Part shown: piece by piece, positions 34,862-43,089 of the stretch
How positions within the stretch are numbered: the first letter of the stretch is position 1
How the letters are laid out: each line of letters begins with the position of its first letter
Origin: Phycisphaerales bacterium AB-hyl4
Lineage (GTDB): Bacteria > Planctomycetota > Phycisphaerae > Phycisphaerales > Phycisphaeraceae
DNA: 64,000 nt
Assembly (NCBI GenBank): GCA_041821185.1
Contig: JBGUBD010000001.1
Location: 434,001-498,000, forward strand
Direction: 5' to 3'
Program-made: the position numbers and the translations under genes
Notes under the pieces: generated by a model
The model's database searches: none
What the model saw: the letters and a program-made list of their open reading frames with translations, nothing else
What the model was told of the DNA's origin: nothing

Positions 34862-35230
34862 TCAGCCTGCCGTCGGCGAATCAAGCAAAGCGTTGACCTT
34901 CGCGGCGCAGATAAAGTCGTTTTCACTCAGGCCGCCGATGGCGTGCGTGGTGTATCGCAAGCGGATCTGACGATAGTTGAGCTCGATGATCGGGTGGTGA
35001 TCCTCCCGGTGAGCGATCCACGCCACCGCGTTGACGAACGCCAAGGCTTCGTGAAAGTCGGAAAGTTTGAAGGTGCGTTCGATGGCCGTGTCATGATCCA
35101 TCGGCTTCCACCCCGGCGTGTGGGGGAGATAGTCAGCGATCTGACGATCATCCATCGGCGGCGTACCACCCTCGCAGGGGGCACACCGGCGATCTTTCAT
35201 CGCAAACGTTTCGGGGTTGCCTGGCTTCAT
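34862..35230 (-). CDS. 4a-hydroxytetrahydrobiopterin dehydratase (PCD/DCoH)
   Basis: A 122-residue protein of the pterin-4a-carbinolamine dehydratase family. The signature is in EALAFVNAVAWIAHREDHHP followed by NYRQIRLRYTTHAIGGLSEND, with catalytic His residues in REDHHP. It recycles tetrahydrobiopterin, normally for phenylalanine hydroxylase, or aids molybdopterin work. ATG at 35230 follows AAGGTG. The N-terminal extension RRCAPCEGG carries a CxxC motif often seen in this family. No hydroxylase is near. Confidence 0.88.
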   Translation of the reverse strand: MKPGNPETFAMKDRRCAPCEGGTPPMDDRQIADYLPHTPGWKPMDHDTAIERTFKLSDFHEALAFVNAVAWIAHREDHHPIIELNYRQIRLRYTTHAIGGLSENDFICAAKVNALLDSPTAG

Positions 35231-35412
35231 GGTTTCACCTTGCACGATTTTTGCCGACCAGCGGTCTTACTTCAAGGTTTTTCCCGGCAGATTGGCGGAG
35301 CATGTGCGCAGCGCGTAAAAACAGGGTTTAAGGCCCCCTCCGAGCCTCAAACCCTGCCGTTACTTCGCCAGGATGGTACCGGCGGCATGTTTACGAACGG
35401 TTAGCGTGCGAA

Positions 35413-36126
35413 TCAGACGCTCGCCCGCCGACGCCGGAGCAGCATGGCCGCACCGCCAAGTCCGACCAGCGCGAGGCTGGCGGGCTCGGGGATGACGGCC
35501 AAGGCAAGGTTTTCCGCCAGTTCGTACTGCTCATGGTCGAGCCCCTTGTGGAAGAGGATGCCCTGGAGGTTGGAGGCTTCATACCCGTCGGCGTCCATTC
35601 GGATGCCGATGAGATAGGCGCCGTCAGCCGGTTCGCCGTCATCGCCGATCAGTTGCCAGAGGCGGTGGGAATGAATATTCCCGTTGCTGTCGGTACTGAC
35701 AAGGTTGGAGAAGGTCTGAGAGCCGGACTGGCCAGTGATGTCAAGGTTGTTGCCACCGTGGCTGAGTCGGATGGCGGTATCGCCGGTCATCGGGGTGAAT
35801 CCTGAGCTTGCGCCGTCCCAATAGTAGAGGGGCGTTTCAGCGATCAGGTCGAAGTTCACGTTCGCATGCGCCGAGCCGAGGTGTGCATCGAAACCGGGCC
35901 ATGTGTTTCCGTCATGGTTGGTTTCCCATGAACCGCCGGCGTTGATGAATCCGAAGTGTTCATGGTCGTGGAGAATGGCCGGGCCGTGCAGTTCGAGCAC
36001 GTTGCCATCTTCGACTTCAATCTCAATTTCCGTGCCTTCGTGACTGTAGGCGGGGCTGGCGAATGCAAGGGCAGCCATGGTGAGGCCGGGCACGAACCAA
36101 AACTTGTTCTGCGAAACCGTCTTCAT
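35413..36126 (-). CDS. PEP-CTERM protein, resembling the Zur-repressed all3515 family
   Basis: A 237-residue secreted protein. Signal peptide: VPGLTMAALAFASPAYS. The C-terminus is a PEP-CTERM sorting signal (PEPASLALVGLGGAAMLLRRRR). The mature part is rich in His and Asp/Glu: GPAILHDHEHFGF near residue 48-60 and NIHSHRLWQL near 150. The pattern of a PEP-CTERM protein with LYYWDG and a C-terminal GAYLIGIRM-like strand recalls the cyanobacterial all3515 family, whose members are repressed by Zur; I am not certain of the match. It ends a minus-strand cluster headed by a Fur-family gene. Confidence 0.6.
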   Translation of the reverse strand: MKTVSQNKFWFVPGLTMAALAFASPAYSHEGTEIEIEVEDGNVLELHGPAILHDHEHFGFINAGGSWETNHDGNTWPGFDAHLGSAHANVNFDLIAETPLYYWDGASSGFTPMTGDTAIRLSHGGNNLDITGQSGSQTFSNLVSTDSNGNIHSHRLWQLIGDDGEPADGAYLIGIRMDADGYEASNLQGILFHKGLDHEQYELAENLALAVIPEPASLALVGLGGAAMLLRRRRASV

Positions 36127-36159
36127 GGTTGAGATCCTTTAATCTGTTGGTAATGATTG

Positions 36160-36174
36160 TGAAACATTGGTTCA
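36160..36174. promoter_or_regulatory. Possible Zur/Fur-type operator ahead of the PEP-CTERM gene
   Basis: TGAAACATTGGTTCA is an imperfect 15-base dyad (12 of 15 positions symmetric) located about 34 bases upstream of the PEP-CTERM ATG. The TGAA/TTCA ends are right for a Fur-family box but the sequence is weak. Confidence 0.3.
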
Positions 36175-36187
36175 CGCCGTCGCCACG

Positions 36188-36907
36188 CTATCGGGCGAGG
36201 GCGGGATTGAAGTTATTGCGTCCGGCGCTTGGATAGACCTGATCAATTTGCCGGACTTCAACGTGGCCGTCGAGGAAGCCATAGGGGCTTCGCGCGTCGG
36301 GTTGCTCCTCACCGCCACCGTAGGCATTGGTCTGCATCTGCTGGGCAGCGCGCCACGCGATCGTTTGGGCTGTGGGGTTGCCCTGTCCCCAGTCGTACGC
36401 GTGAACGTGGTCCGATGTTGCGAACGACATTGTGTATGCCATGATCAGAAACTGCACGGTCGCCGAAGGCTGAGGCACGCCTTCAAGTTGGCGGACGGTA
36501 TGGCCCTGCTCGCCTTCAGACGTCAGGAAATCGTTGACGCCATAGCTGCTGCGACGCCAGCGATTGTTGAGTTGCTCCCCGCCTGGCCAGTGCGGACTGT
36601 CATCCACGGGTGAACGGACGATCAGATCCGTCCCGTAGTAGTACTCCAGGGTGTTGACCCAGGCGATCTGCTCATCATACGCCGCACCGCCATGTGGCAG
36701 CCCGACATCGATGAACTGGCCCTTATTGTCTGTCATGTACATCCAGTGTGCCGTGGTGAGGTTTCGAACCTGTGTCAGACATTGCGTTTGTCGGGCCGCC
36801 TGCCGCGCCGCGCCCAGCGCCGGCAGCAGGATGCCGATGAGAATGGCGATGATGCTGATCACCACCAGAAGCTCAATCAACGTAAAACCAGTACGGCGAG
36901 CAGACAT
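36188..36907 (-). CDS. Type IV prepilin-like protein, DUF1559-related
   Basis: A 239-residue protein. The prepilin signal is [20 protein letters not shown], with processing at Gly-Phe (residue about 6-7), followed by the planctomycete extension [21 protein letters not shown]. The C-terminal domain includes [15 protein letters not shown], typical of DUF1559-like pseudopilins where a H-x-E strand ends the fold. It would be assembled or displayed at the surface by a type II secretion/type IV pilus system. Here it sits between a PEP-CTERM protein and a His-rich protein in a cluster headed by a Fur-family gene. Confidence 0.85.
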   Translation of the reverse strand: MSARRTGFTLIELLVVISIIAILIGILLPALGAARQAARQTQCLTQVRNLTTAHWMYMTDNKGQFIDVGLPHGGAAYDEQIAWVNTLEYYYGTDLIVRSPVDDSPHWPGGEQLNNRWRRSSYGVNDFLTSEGEQGHTVRQLEGVPQPSATVQFLIMAYTMSFATSDHVHAYDWGQGNPTAQTIAWRAAQQMQTNAYGGGEEQPDARSPYGFLDGHVEVRQIDQVYPSAGRNNFNPALAR

Positions 36908-37059
36908 AACAAACCTCAATGCCTTAGGGCATGACAACATCTGGCGTGACGGGGAAAGACGCGCCAGCGACCCGGGGCTTTGCCAAATTGGCTCAGCCCT
37001 CGGCTTGCGGTGCAAGCGCACTATCTTCATGGAAAATCAGACCACGGCGCGGCGAAGAG

Positions 37060-37464
37060 TCAGCCGACGTGGGGCGGAGGACGGGCGGACCAGGCGGTGA
37101 GGTCGGCCTGGCGGAGGGGGTGGGTCTGCGGTGTCGCAATCGTGGGGCCGACCAACTCGGTGAGGCGGTGGTCGGCCGAGGTGTGGCGGGTAAGGTTGAG
37201 CGTCTGCGAGCCGGCAATCAGGTCGCAAGTCGGGCAGTCGTGGTCGGTGTCGGTCGGTGCGTCGTCGGACGTTGGACTGTGATGCGCGTCGCCGTCGTGG
37301 CAAGCCGAGTCGGGCGGGTGATGGTGATCGATGGCAGCGTGGGTGACGGACCAGAGGCCGCTGGCCGTGCCGACGATAGCGAACAAGGCCAGCACCGCAG
37401 CAAGGGCGAAGGCCCGTGCCGGTTGCGGTCGGCGTGTCTGGTTGTTCGCTTTGCCCTGCCTCAC
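37060..37464 (-). CDS. Small exported His/Cys-rich protein
   Basis: A 134-residue protein with an N-terminal membrane segment (AFALAAVLALFAIVGTASGLW). The mature part has HAAIDHHHPPDSACHDGDAHH followed by a D-H-D-CPTC run near residues 74-80, good candidates for zinc or copper ligands. It is similar in layout to DUF2946-type exported proteins. Its location directly downstream of a Fur/Zur-like regulator (44 bases) suggests metal-dependent expression. No further domain is recognised. Confidence 0.6.
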   Translation of the reverse strand: MRQGKANNQTRRPQPARAFALAAVLALFAIVGTASGLWSVTHAAIDHHHPPDSACHDGDAHHSPTSDDAPTDTDHDCPTCDLIAGSQTLNLTRHTSADHRLTELVGPTIATPQTHPLRQADLTAWSARPPPHVG

Positions 37465-37507
37465 GTTTGCTTCCGTTAATCCGTTGGCCGCTGCTTATGC
37501 GTTGGCC

Positions 37508-37879
37508 CTAGTCGTTGCACTGCCGACACAGGCCGTAGAGCACGACCTCGTGATTCTCCAGTTTGAAGCCGTCCGGTGTCAATGCCCCCAGGTTCCCGGG
37601 GCAGCCGTCAACTTCGAACACCCCGCCACAGGTTCGACAGGCGAAGTGGTGGTGGTGCTGCTTACCCGCCGGCTCGTATCGGGTTGGCGATCCGGGCAGA
37701 TCAACCGGCTGAAGCCAGCCTTCGTCGACACCGGCTCGGACGGTGCGATAAACCGTTGCCATACCTAGGCCTGGGACGGCATGCAACGCACGCTCCAATA
37801 TTTCCTGGGGCCCCAACGGCCGATCTGCTTGCTGTATTGCTTCGCGGATCGCTTCTCGCTGCGGCGTTCGTCTTTCCAT
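37508..37879 (-). CDS. zur: Fur-family regulator, probably Zur
   Basis: A 123-residue regulator of the Fur family. The N-terminal winged helix reads RRTPQREAIREAIQQADRPL and LGMATVYRTVRAGVDEGWL. The metal region HHHHFACRTCGGVFEVDGCPG supplies a His cluster and a CxxC pair, and a second CxxC is at the very end (GLCRQC). The form with two CxxC pairs and a short length fits Zur more than Fur, but Fur, Mur or Nur cannot be excluded. ATG at 37879 leaves a TGA...TCA palindrome upstream, so it may regulate itself. Confidence 0.72.
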   Translation of the reverse strand: MERRTPQREAIREAIQQADRPLGPQEILERALHAVPGLGMATVYRTVRAGVDEGWLQPVDLPGSPTRYEPAGKQHHHHFACRTCGGVFEVDGCPGNLGALTPDGFKLENHEVVLYGLCRQCND

Positions 37880-38193
37880 GAAGTTTCCTGCGTGCCGCCG
37901 AACCGAGCCCACCATGGGCTTGAGAATCAATTATCACCGATTTCTAATTTACGCTGAGGCCGTGTTTGTGTCAATGGTTGTCCGACCGTTTTGTCTGGCT
38001 TGAACGCAAGAGCGGGCAGCGTTGTCGAGGGGAGCGGCGGGAGTGTCGCAGACGGCTTGACGGGCTTGCGTTGCTCGGTTTCCCGACTTCGCTTGTTTTC
38101 CCAGATTCATGCCTAAGATTTGTCGCACCTGCGAACGACGGTTGCGTAATGGAATGCGGGAGACATCTCGATTGCTGATCAGGAGGGAGTTTT
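37880..38193. other. Divergent gap between the Fur-family gene and egtB
   Basis: 314 bases without a gene. It holds the operator-like dyad at 37921-37936 and AT-richer sequence at 37920-37960 that should contain the regulator's promoter. Nothing else is recognisable. Confidence 0.5.
37921..37936. promoter_or_regulatory. Fur/Zur-type operator upstream of the regulator gene
   Basis: TGAGAATCAATTATCA is a 16-base dyad resembling TGATAAT-N2-ATTATCA; 12 of its 16 positions are symmetric. It lies 42-57 bases upstream of the ATG of the Fur-family gene, where it could give autoregulation. Confidence 0.55.
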
Positions 38194-39603
38194 GTGATGC
38201 ACAAGCCAGTGTTTGATGTAGCTGCACGGTCGGCAGCGCTGCCGGTTCACGCCTCGACCGAGCCAACGGCGCATCCCCCGGCCGAAGCGGACGAATCGAA
38301 GCCGCTCGGCGAACGGATGCTGATGCGGTACAAGGCGGTGCGCAAATTCACCCGACGACTCTGTCGACCGCTGGCGCTGGAAGACTACGTGGTTCAGTCG
38401 ATGGCGGACGTCAGCCCGACGAAGTGGCATTTGGCGCACACAAGTTGGTTTTACGAGCGGTTCATCCTTCAGGAGTTCGTGCCCGGCTACGAACCGGTGA
38501 ACGAGGCGTACTACTTCCTGTTCAACAGCTATTACAACGGCGCGGGGCCGCAGCACTGTCGGCCAAGTCGGGGGTTGATCTCTCGGCCGACGGTGGAGCA
38601 GGTGTACGACTACCGCCGATCGATCAACCGTCGCATGGGTGAATTGCTGCTGAATGCGGACGACGCGACGCTCGACCAAATTGCGCCGCGACTGACGCTG
38701 GGGTTGCATCACGAGCAGCAGCATCAGGAGTTGTTGCTGACGGATATCAAACATGTGTTCTCTTCAAGCCCGCTGCTGCCGGCTTATCACGCGTTTGACG
38801 ATGAGCCCGCCGGCAACGGGCCGGGCGATGTCGACGAGCCGGGCTGGGTGGGGTTCGACGCGGGGGTGTATGAGGTCGGCGTGCCTGCCGACGACGAGTC
38901 GTTTCATTTTGATAACGAAACGCCGCGACATAAGCGTTACGTTGCGGCGTTCGAACTGGCGGATCGGCCGGTGACGAACGGCGACTATCTCGCGTTCATT
39001 GAAGACGGCGGCTACCGTCGGGCGGAGCTGTGGCTGAGCCTGGGCTGGTCGACGTTGCAGGCGGATGATTGGCAGATGCCGCTGTACTGGTTTCGCGATG
39101 GGGCGCAGGGCGGAGCGTGGATGCAGTTCACGCTGGCCGGAGCGAAGCCGTTGGTGTTGGACGAGCCGGTGTGTCATGTGAGCTACTTTGAAGCGGACGC
39201 GTACGCGCGTTGGGCCGGGGCACGTCTGCCGGACGAGGCGGAGTGGGAGCTGGCCTGTCGCGACCAGCCGATGCAGGGAAACTTTGCCGACAGCGCAGCC
39301 GGTGTGGGTCGGATTCATCCGTTGCCGTTGTCCGTGGCGATTGACGGAGAGGTCGGCCGAGTGCGGCGGTGCTTTGGCGATGTGTGGGAATGGACGCGCA
39401 GCAGCTATTCGGCTTACCCCGGCTACCGGCCCTGGCCGGGCACGTTGGGCGAGTACAACGGCAAGTTCATGTGTAACCAGTACGTCTTGCGCGGTGGCTC
39501 GTGTGGAAGCTCACAAAGTCATGTGCGTGCAACCTACCGCAACTTTTTCGCCCCGGAAGCCCGGTGGCAGTTCACCGGCCTGCGGCTGGCGCGGGATGCG
39601 TGA
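38194..39603 (+). CDS. egtB: Ergothioneine biosynthesis EgtB (sulfoxide synthase)
   Basis: A 469-residue protein. The N-terminal DinB-like domain (about 45-200) has KWHLAHTSWFYERFILQEF and LTLGLHHEQQHQELLLTDIK, supplying the iron-binding His triad. The C-terminal FGE-like domain (about 215-469) has VCHVSYFEADAYARWAGARL and CFGDVWEWTRSSY. It makes the sulfoxide from trimethylhistidine and a thiol donor with O2. GTG at 38194 or ATG at 38197; AGGAGGG stands 7-10 bases ahead. egtD follows 30 bases later. The donor (cysteine or gamma-glutamylcysteine) cannot be told. Confidence 0.92.
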   Translation: MMHKPVFDVAARSAALPVHASTEPTAHPPAEADESKPLGERMLMRYKAVRKFTRRLCRPLALEDYVVQSMADVSPTKWHLAHTSWFYERFILQEFVPGYEPVNEAYYFLFNSYYNGAGPQHCRPSRGLISRPTVEQVYDYRRSINRRMGELLLNADDATLDQIAPRLTLGLHHEQQHQELLLTDIKHVFSSSPLLPAYHAFDDEPAGNGPGDVDEPGWVGFDAGVYEVGVPADDESFHFDNETPRHKRYVAAFELADRPVTNGDYLAFIEDGGYRRAELWLSLGWSTLQADDWQMPLYWFRDGAQGGAWMQFTLAGAKPLVLDEPVCHVSYFEADAYARWAGARLPDEAEWELACRDQPMQGNFADSAAGVGRIHPLPLSVAIDGEVGRVRRCFGDVWEWTRSSYSAYPGYRPWPGTLGEYNGKFMCNQYVLRGGSCGSSQSHVRATYRNFFAPEARWQFTGLRLARDA

Positions 39604-39633
39604 ACGCCGACACTTAAGCGCCTACGATCACCC

Positions 39634-40590
39634 ATGCCTCAACTTCCCCTGCTTGATCTCGAACCGCAGGCCGACGACGTGGTTGGTGAATGCACCGCTG
39701 CGATGCGTGCTTCGCCGCGACAGTTGCCCTGTAAATTCTTTTACGACCGACGCGGCTCGCAACTGTTCGACCGCATCTGCGAATTGCCTGAGTACTACCC
39801 CACGCGCACCGAACTGGCGATCCTTCACGAGCACGCGCCGGCGATGGCGGCGCGGCTGGGCCCGCGCTGCCTGCTGATCGAACTGGGTAGTGGCAGCAGT
39901 GTGAAAGTTCGCAAGTTGCTCGACGAGTTGGTCGACCCGGTCGGCTACATGCCGATCGACATCTCGCGCGAGCATTTGCTCGATGCGGCGGGCCAGATTG
40001 CCGACGCGTATCCGGAGCTGGACGTCCAGCCGATCTGCGCGGACTACGCCCAGCCGATGACGTTGCCCGAGCCGACGCAGCCGCCACAGCGACGGGTGGC
40101 GTACTTTCCCGGCTCAACCATAGGGAATCTGCATCCGGATGAAGCGAGGCGATTTCTTGCACGCGTTGCAGGCATGGTGCAGCAAGGCGGCGGCTTGTTG
40201 ATCGGCGTGGATCTGCGAAAAGAGCCCGCCGTGCTGGAAGCAGCGTACAACGACGCGGCGGGTGTGACGGCGGCGTTCAATCTCAACCTGCTGCATCGCA
40301 TCAATCGCGAGGTAGGTGCGGGCATTGATGTGGATGCGTTCGAACATCAAGCTGTGTGGAACGGCGAAGCGAGCCGGGTGGAGATGCACCTTGTCGCGCG
40401 AAGCGATCAGCATGTCGCGTTGAACGGTGATACGTTTCACATCACGGTCGGCGAATCGATCCGCACAGAGTGTTCATACAAGCACACGCTGGCGAGCTTC
40501 GCGTCGCTTGCGAGTGAAGCGTTCGAGGTGGTCGACGTGTGGACCGATGCGCGGCAATGGTTCAGCGTGCAGTACCTCGAAGCGAAGTGA
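39634..40590 (+). CDS. egtD: L-histidine N-alpha-methyltransferase
   Basis: A 318-residue SAM-dependent methyltransferase. The N-terminal FFYDRRGSQLFDRICELPEY and the SAM motif LLIELGSGSSVKVRKLLDEL (residues about 85-104) are family hallmarks, as is RVAYFPGSTIGNL. It trimethylates histidine to hercynine, the substrate of EgtB. It lies immediately downstream of egtB, forming a two-gene operon. No egtC amidase or cysteine desulfurase-like egtE is adjacent; the carbon-sulfur lyase would have to be encoded elsewhere. Confidence 0.94.
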   Translation: MPQLPLLDLEPQADDVVGECTAAMRASPRQLPCKFFYDRRGSQLFDRICELPEYYPTRTELAILHEHAPAMAARLGPRCLLIELGSGSSVKVRKLLDELVDPVGYMPIDISREHLLDAAGQIADAYPELDVQPICADYAQPMTLPEPTQPPQRRVAYFPGSTIGNLHPDEARRFLARVAGMVQQGGGLLIGVDLRKEPAVLEAAYNDAAGVTAAFNLNLLHRINREVGAGIDVDAFEHQAVWNGEASRVEMHLVARSDQHVALNGDTFHITVGESIRTECSYKHTLASFASLASEAFEVVDVWTDARQWFSVQYLEAK

Positions 40591-40604
40591 GAGATGAGGG
40601 GGAG

Positions 40605-40645
40605 GTTTCTCGTTTATGGTTTGTGGTTTATCGTTTGTGGTTGTC
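40605..40645. repeat. TTTGTGG/TTTATGG tandem repeat (single arm)
   Basis: Five units of the type GGTTTNT (for example GGTTTCTCG, GGTTTGTGG, GGTTTATCG) lie in the gap between egtD and the mutase gene. No complementary arm follows. Confidence 0.65.
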
Positions 40646-40665
40646 GGACTGAACCCTCGGTGAGT

Positions 40666-41904
40666 TCAGTCGCGGCCGCTGAGGAGGAAGTATTCCATCA
40701 ATTCGTGGCCGTGGGGGATGTGCAGGTCGGCTTCGTTGGCGTGGGCCTCGGTGAAGGGGCGCTGAACGAGGCTTCGCACGCGTTTGCCTGCCATGAGAAA
40801 CGGCACGGGCGTCGGATCATGCTTCCGGGTTTCGACGCGGGTGTAGTGGTCCGGCAGCAGGAGCAGGCGCCAGTCATTGTCGTAACGGCTGGCCAGCGCG
40901 TCGTGGATTGGGCCGACGACGTGTTCGTCGATGGCTTCGATGGCGGCGACCTTGGTGGCGGCATCAGCAGCGTGAGCGGCTTCATCGGGCGCTTCGACGT
41001 GAACACATAACAGGTCGTAAGCGTCAAGCGCGTCGACGGCGTGCCGGCCGGTCGCGGGGTAGTCGTTGTCGTGGTAGCTGGTCTGGCCGGGCACGTCGAG
41101 GCGGTCCCAGCCGATGAAGTGGGAGATGCCGGCGAGCAGGTCGACCGCGGTGATCATCGCGCCGCGGAGCTTGAAGCGGTCGGCGAAGCTGGGCATGACG
41201 GGGACCTGGCCCTGGCCCCAAGGCCAGAAGTGCGTCGCAGGCAGTTCGCCGATCTCCTGCCGAGTGAGGTTGATCTCATGTTCGCGGAGGAAGACGTTGC
41301 TCTCGGCGATGAACTGTTGAAGCAAGCCGGCAAACTCGCCGCCGACGGGCAGATGTTTTCGCATCGGCTCGCCGGGGATGTCGTGCGGCGGGATGGTTTC
41401 CAACTCGGCCCAGTCGCGGCCGGGGCTTTCATCGCTGGCGTTGCGGTTGGTGGTATCGACGAGGATGTTGCGGTAGCTCACGCCGGGGTACAGCAGCATG
41501 CCCGGCGGCAGGCCGACATGCGCGGCGAACTCGCGGATGAGCGTTTCGCCCTCGCGTGAGCTGATGTGGCCGGCCGAGTGATCCTGCATGTTGCCGTCAA
41601 GGACGGTGACGAGGTTGACGCGAAAGATCCAGTCGCGGGCGTCGAGTTCGATGCCCAGCGCCGCGGCTTCGAGCGGCGCCCGGCCGCGATGGTAGCGCAC
41701 CGGGTCGTAGCCAAGCAGACTCATCGAGCAGACGTCGCTGCCGCAGGGCATGCCTTCGGGCGTGGTGACGACCGTGCCCTGGCGTCCAATTTCAGCGAGC
41801 TTGTCGATGTTGGGCGTGCGTGCGGCCTGCAAAGGGGTTTGGCCGTCGAGCTCATCGAGCGGATAGTCGGCTGCGCCGTCGGGGATGATGATGACGTATT
41901 TCAT
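40666..41904 (-). CDS. Cofactor-independent phosphoglycerate mutase, archaeal type
   Basis: A 412-residue protein of the alkaline phosphatase superfamily resembling ApgM. The N-terminal MKYVIIIPDGAADYPLDEL is the metal-binding strand, CGSDVCSMSLLGYDPVRYH holds the Ser nucleophile, and the C-terminal part has HVEAPDEAAHAAD and LLLPDHYTRVETRKHDPTPV. It interconverts 2- and 3-phosphoglycerate using manganese. ATG at 41904 is chosen; 41910 is also possible. It shares a strand with mlaD upstream. Confidence 0.88.
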   Translation of the reverse strand: MKYVIIIPDGAADYPLDELDGQTPLQAARTPNIDKLAEIGRQGTVVTTPEGMPCGSDVCSMSLLGYDPVRYHRGRAPLEAAALGIELDARDWIFRVNLVTVLDGNMQDHSAGHISSREGETLIREFAAHVGLPPGMLLYPGVSYRNILVDTTNRNASDESPGRDWAELETIPPHDIPGEPMRKHLPVGGEFAGLLQQFIAESNVFLREHEINLTRQEIGELPATHFWPWGQGQVPVMPSFADRFKLRGAMITAVDLLAGISHFIGWDRLDVPGQTSYHDNDYPATGRHAVDALDAYDLLCVHVEAPDEAAHAADAATKVAAIEAIDEHVVGPIHDALASRYDNDWRLLLLPDHYTRVETRKHDPTPVPFLMAGKRVRSLVQRPFTEAHANEADLHIPHGHELMEYFLLSGRD

Positions 41905-41962
41905 GGGCATCGAATATTTCAGATTGATGATTGAAAGGCGATGCCAAGGCAATCTTCAATGA

Positions 41963-42991
41963 CTAAAACTGCACGGGCAAGCCTTCCGCTCGCCATTTTT
42001 CGATCAGCAGACGAAGCTCGTCCGAGGTGGTCTGGATGCGCTCCGCTGCGTCGTTGAGGTTTTCGTAAAGCTCGGGATCTTTTATCAGTCGGCCGACCGT
42101 GCCTTCGCCTTCGCGGGCGTCGTCGACCAGCCGATGCATTGAGCCCACCGCCCCGGCAAGGTCGTCCGCCAGCGCGACATAACGTCGACGCAGCAGCACG
42201 ACATTTTCCTCGATCGACTCGCCGAGTTTCTCCACCGTCTGCTCGGCCCGTTCCGCGATCACGCGACTGCTGGTGAGCGTCTGGCGGAGATTGTCGTACA
42301 TCTCGTCGTCGTTCACGTAACGATTGATGCCGCTGACCATCTCCTCCAACTCCGCCAGGCGGCGGTCCAGTCGGCTGATGACCGTGGTGACGTTGGCTTC
42401 CTGCTGCTCGGCGTCGACGTCGTCGGCGTTGCGCGGCTCGAGCAGCATGTTCACGTGCTGGCCGACGCGTTGCCATTCCGTGCTCAGCGTTTCGAAGTGT
42501 TCGAGCACGCCGTCGAACTGGTCGAGGCGTTCGTCGAACACGGCTTGCAACTCCTGGGCCAGCGCGGTGGCGATGGTGGGCACTTCGCCTCGGATACGGG
42601 CCGACCCGTCGCGCGGCAGGTAGTCCTCGGGCGGCTCGTCGCGCGGCGAGCGCATGGCGATCATCGGGCTGCCCGCCAGCAACGGCGTTTCGATATTCAC
42701 CTGCGCATTGGTAGGGATCTGAATGTTGTCTCGCACCTTCACCATGACTTCCACGCCCGTGCCCGGCGGATGGCGAAAGCGGACGGTTTCGACCTGCCCG
42801 ATCTCAATGCCGTGCAACTGCACTCGGCTGCCGGGGTTCACGCCGCCGGCCTCGGGCAACTCGATGGTGACCGGGTAGGTGCGGTTGAACATATTCGCCA
42901 CATCGCCGAACAGCAGCATCATCACCAGCACGCCGACGAGCCCGATGGCGGCGGTGAGACCCACAGCGAGGTTGCGTTTGCGGTCATCCAT
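41963..42991 (-). CDS. MlaD-family (MCE) lipid transport protein
   Basis: A 342-residue protein with one N-terminal membrane helix (LAVGLTAAIGLVGVLVMMLL) and an MCE domain (GVNPGSRVQLHGIEIGQVET at residues about 49-68). A long coiled-coil region follows (about 190-330). MCE proteins form hexameric rings that pass phospholipids between membranes. It is 96 bases downstream of the ATPase gene. No permease (mlaE) is adjacent. The ATG is preceded by a tandem repeat arm, not a Shine-Dalgarno. Confidence 0.85.
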   Translation of the reverse strand: MDDRKRNLAVGLTAAIGLVGVLVMMLLFGDVANMFNRTYPVTIELPEAGGVNPGSRVQLHGIEIGQVETVRFRHPPGTGVEVMVKVRDNIQIPTNAQVNIETPLLAGSPMIAMRSPRDEPPEDYLPRDGSARIRGEVPTIATALAQELQAVFDERLDQFDGVLEHFETLSTEWQRVGQHVNMLLEPRNADDVDAEQQEANVTTVISRLDRRLAELEEMVSGINRYVNDDEMYDNLRQTLTSSRVIAERAEQTVEKLGESIEENVVLLRRRYVALADDLAGAVGSMHRLVDDAREGEGTVGRLIKDPELYENLNDAAERIQTTSDELRLLIEKWRAEGLPVQF

Positions 42992-42994
42992 TTC

Positions 42995-43089
42995 GGAATC
43001 CGGTTTCTGGTTTGTGGCTTCTCGTTTCTGGTTTGGCGTGACGGTCCGTTGCCGTCAACCAGAAACCAGAAACGAAAAACCAGAAACCT
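42995..43089. repeat. Tandem-arm hairpin, GGTTTCT/AGAAACC type
   Basis: The left arm (42995-43036) repeats GGTTTCTGG/GTTTCTGG units; the right arm (43056-43089) repeats AACCAGAAAC. It lies between mlaF and mlaD. The right arm includes part of the mlaF stop codon and the left arm ends three bases from the mlaD ATG. Confidence 0.82.
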
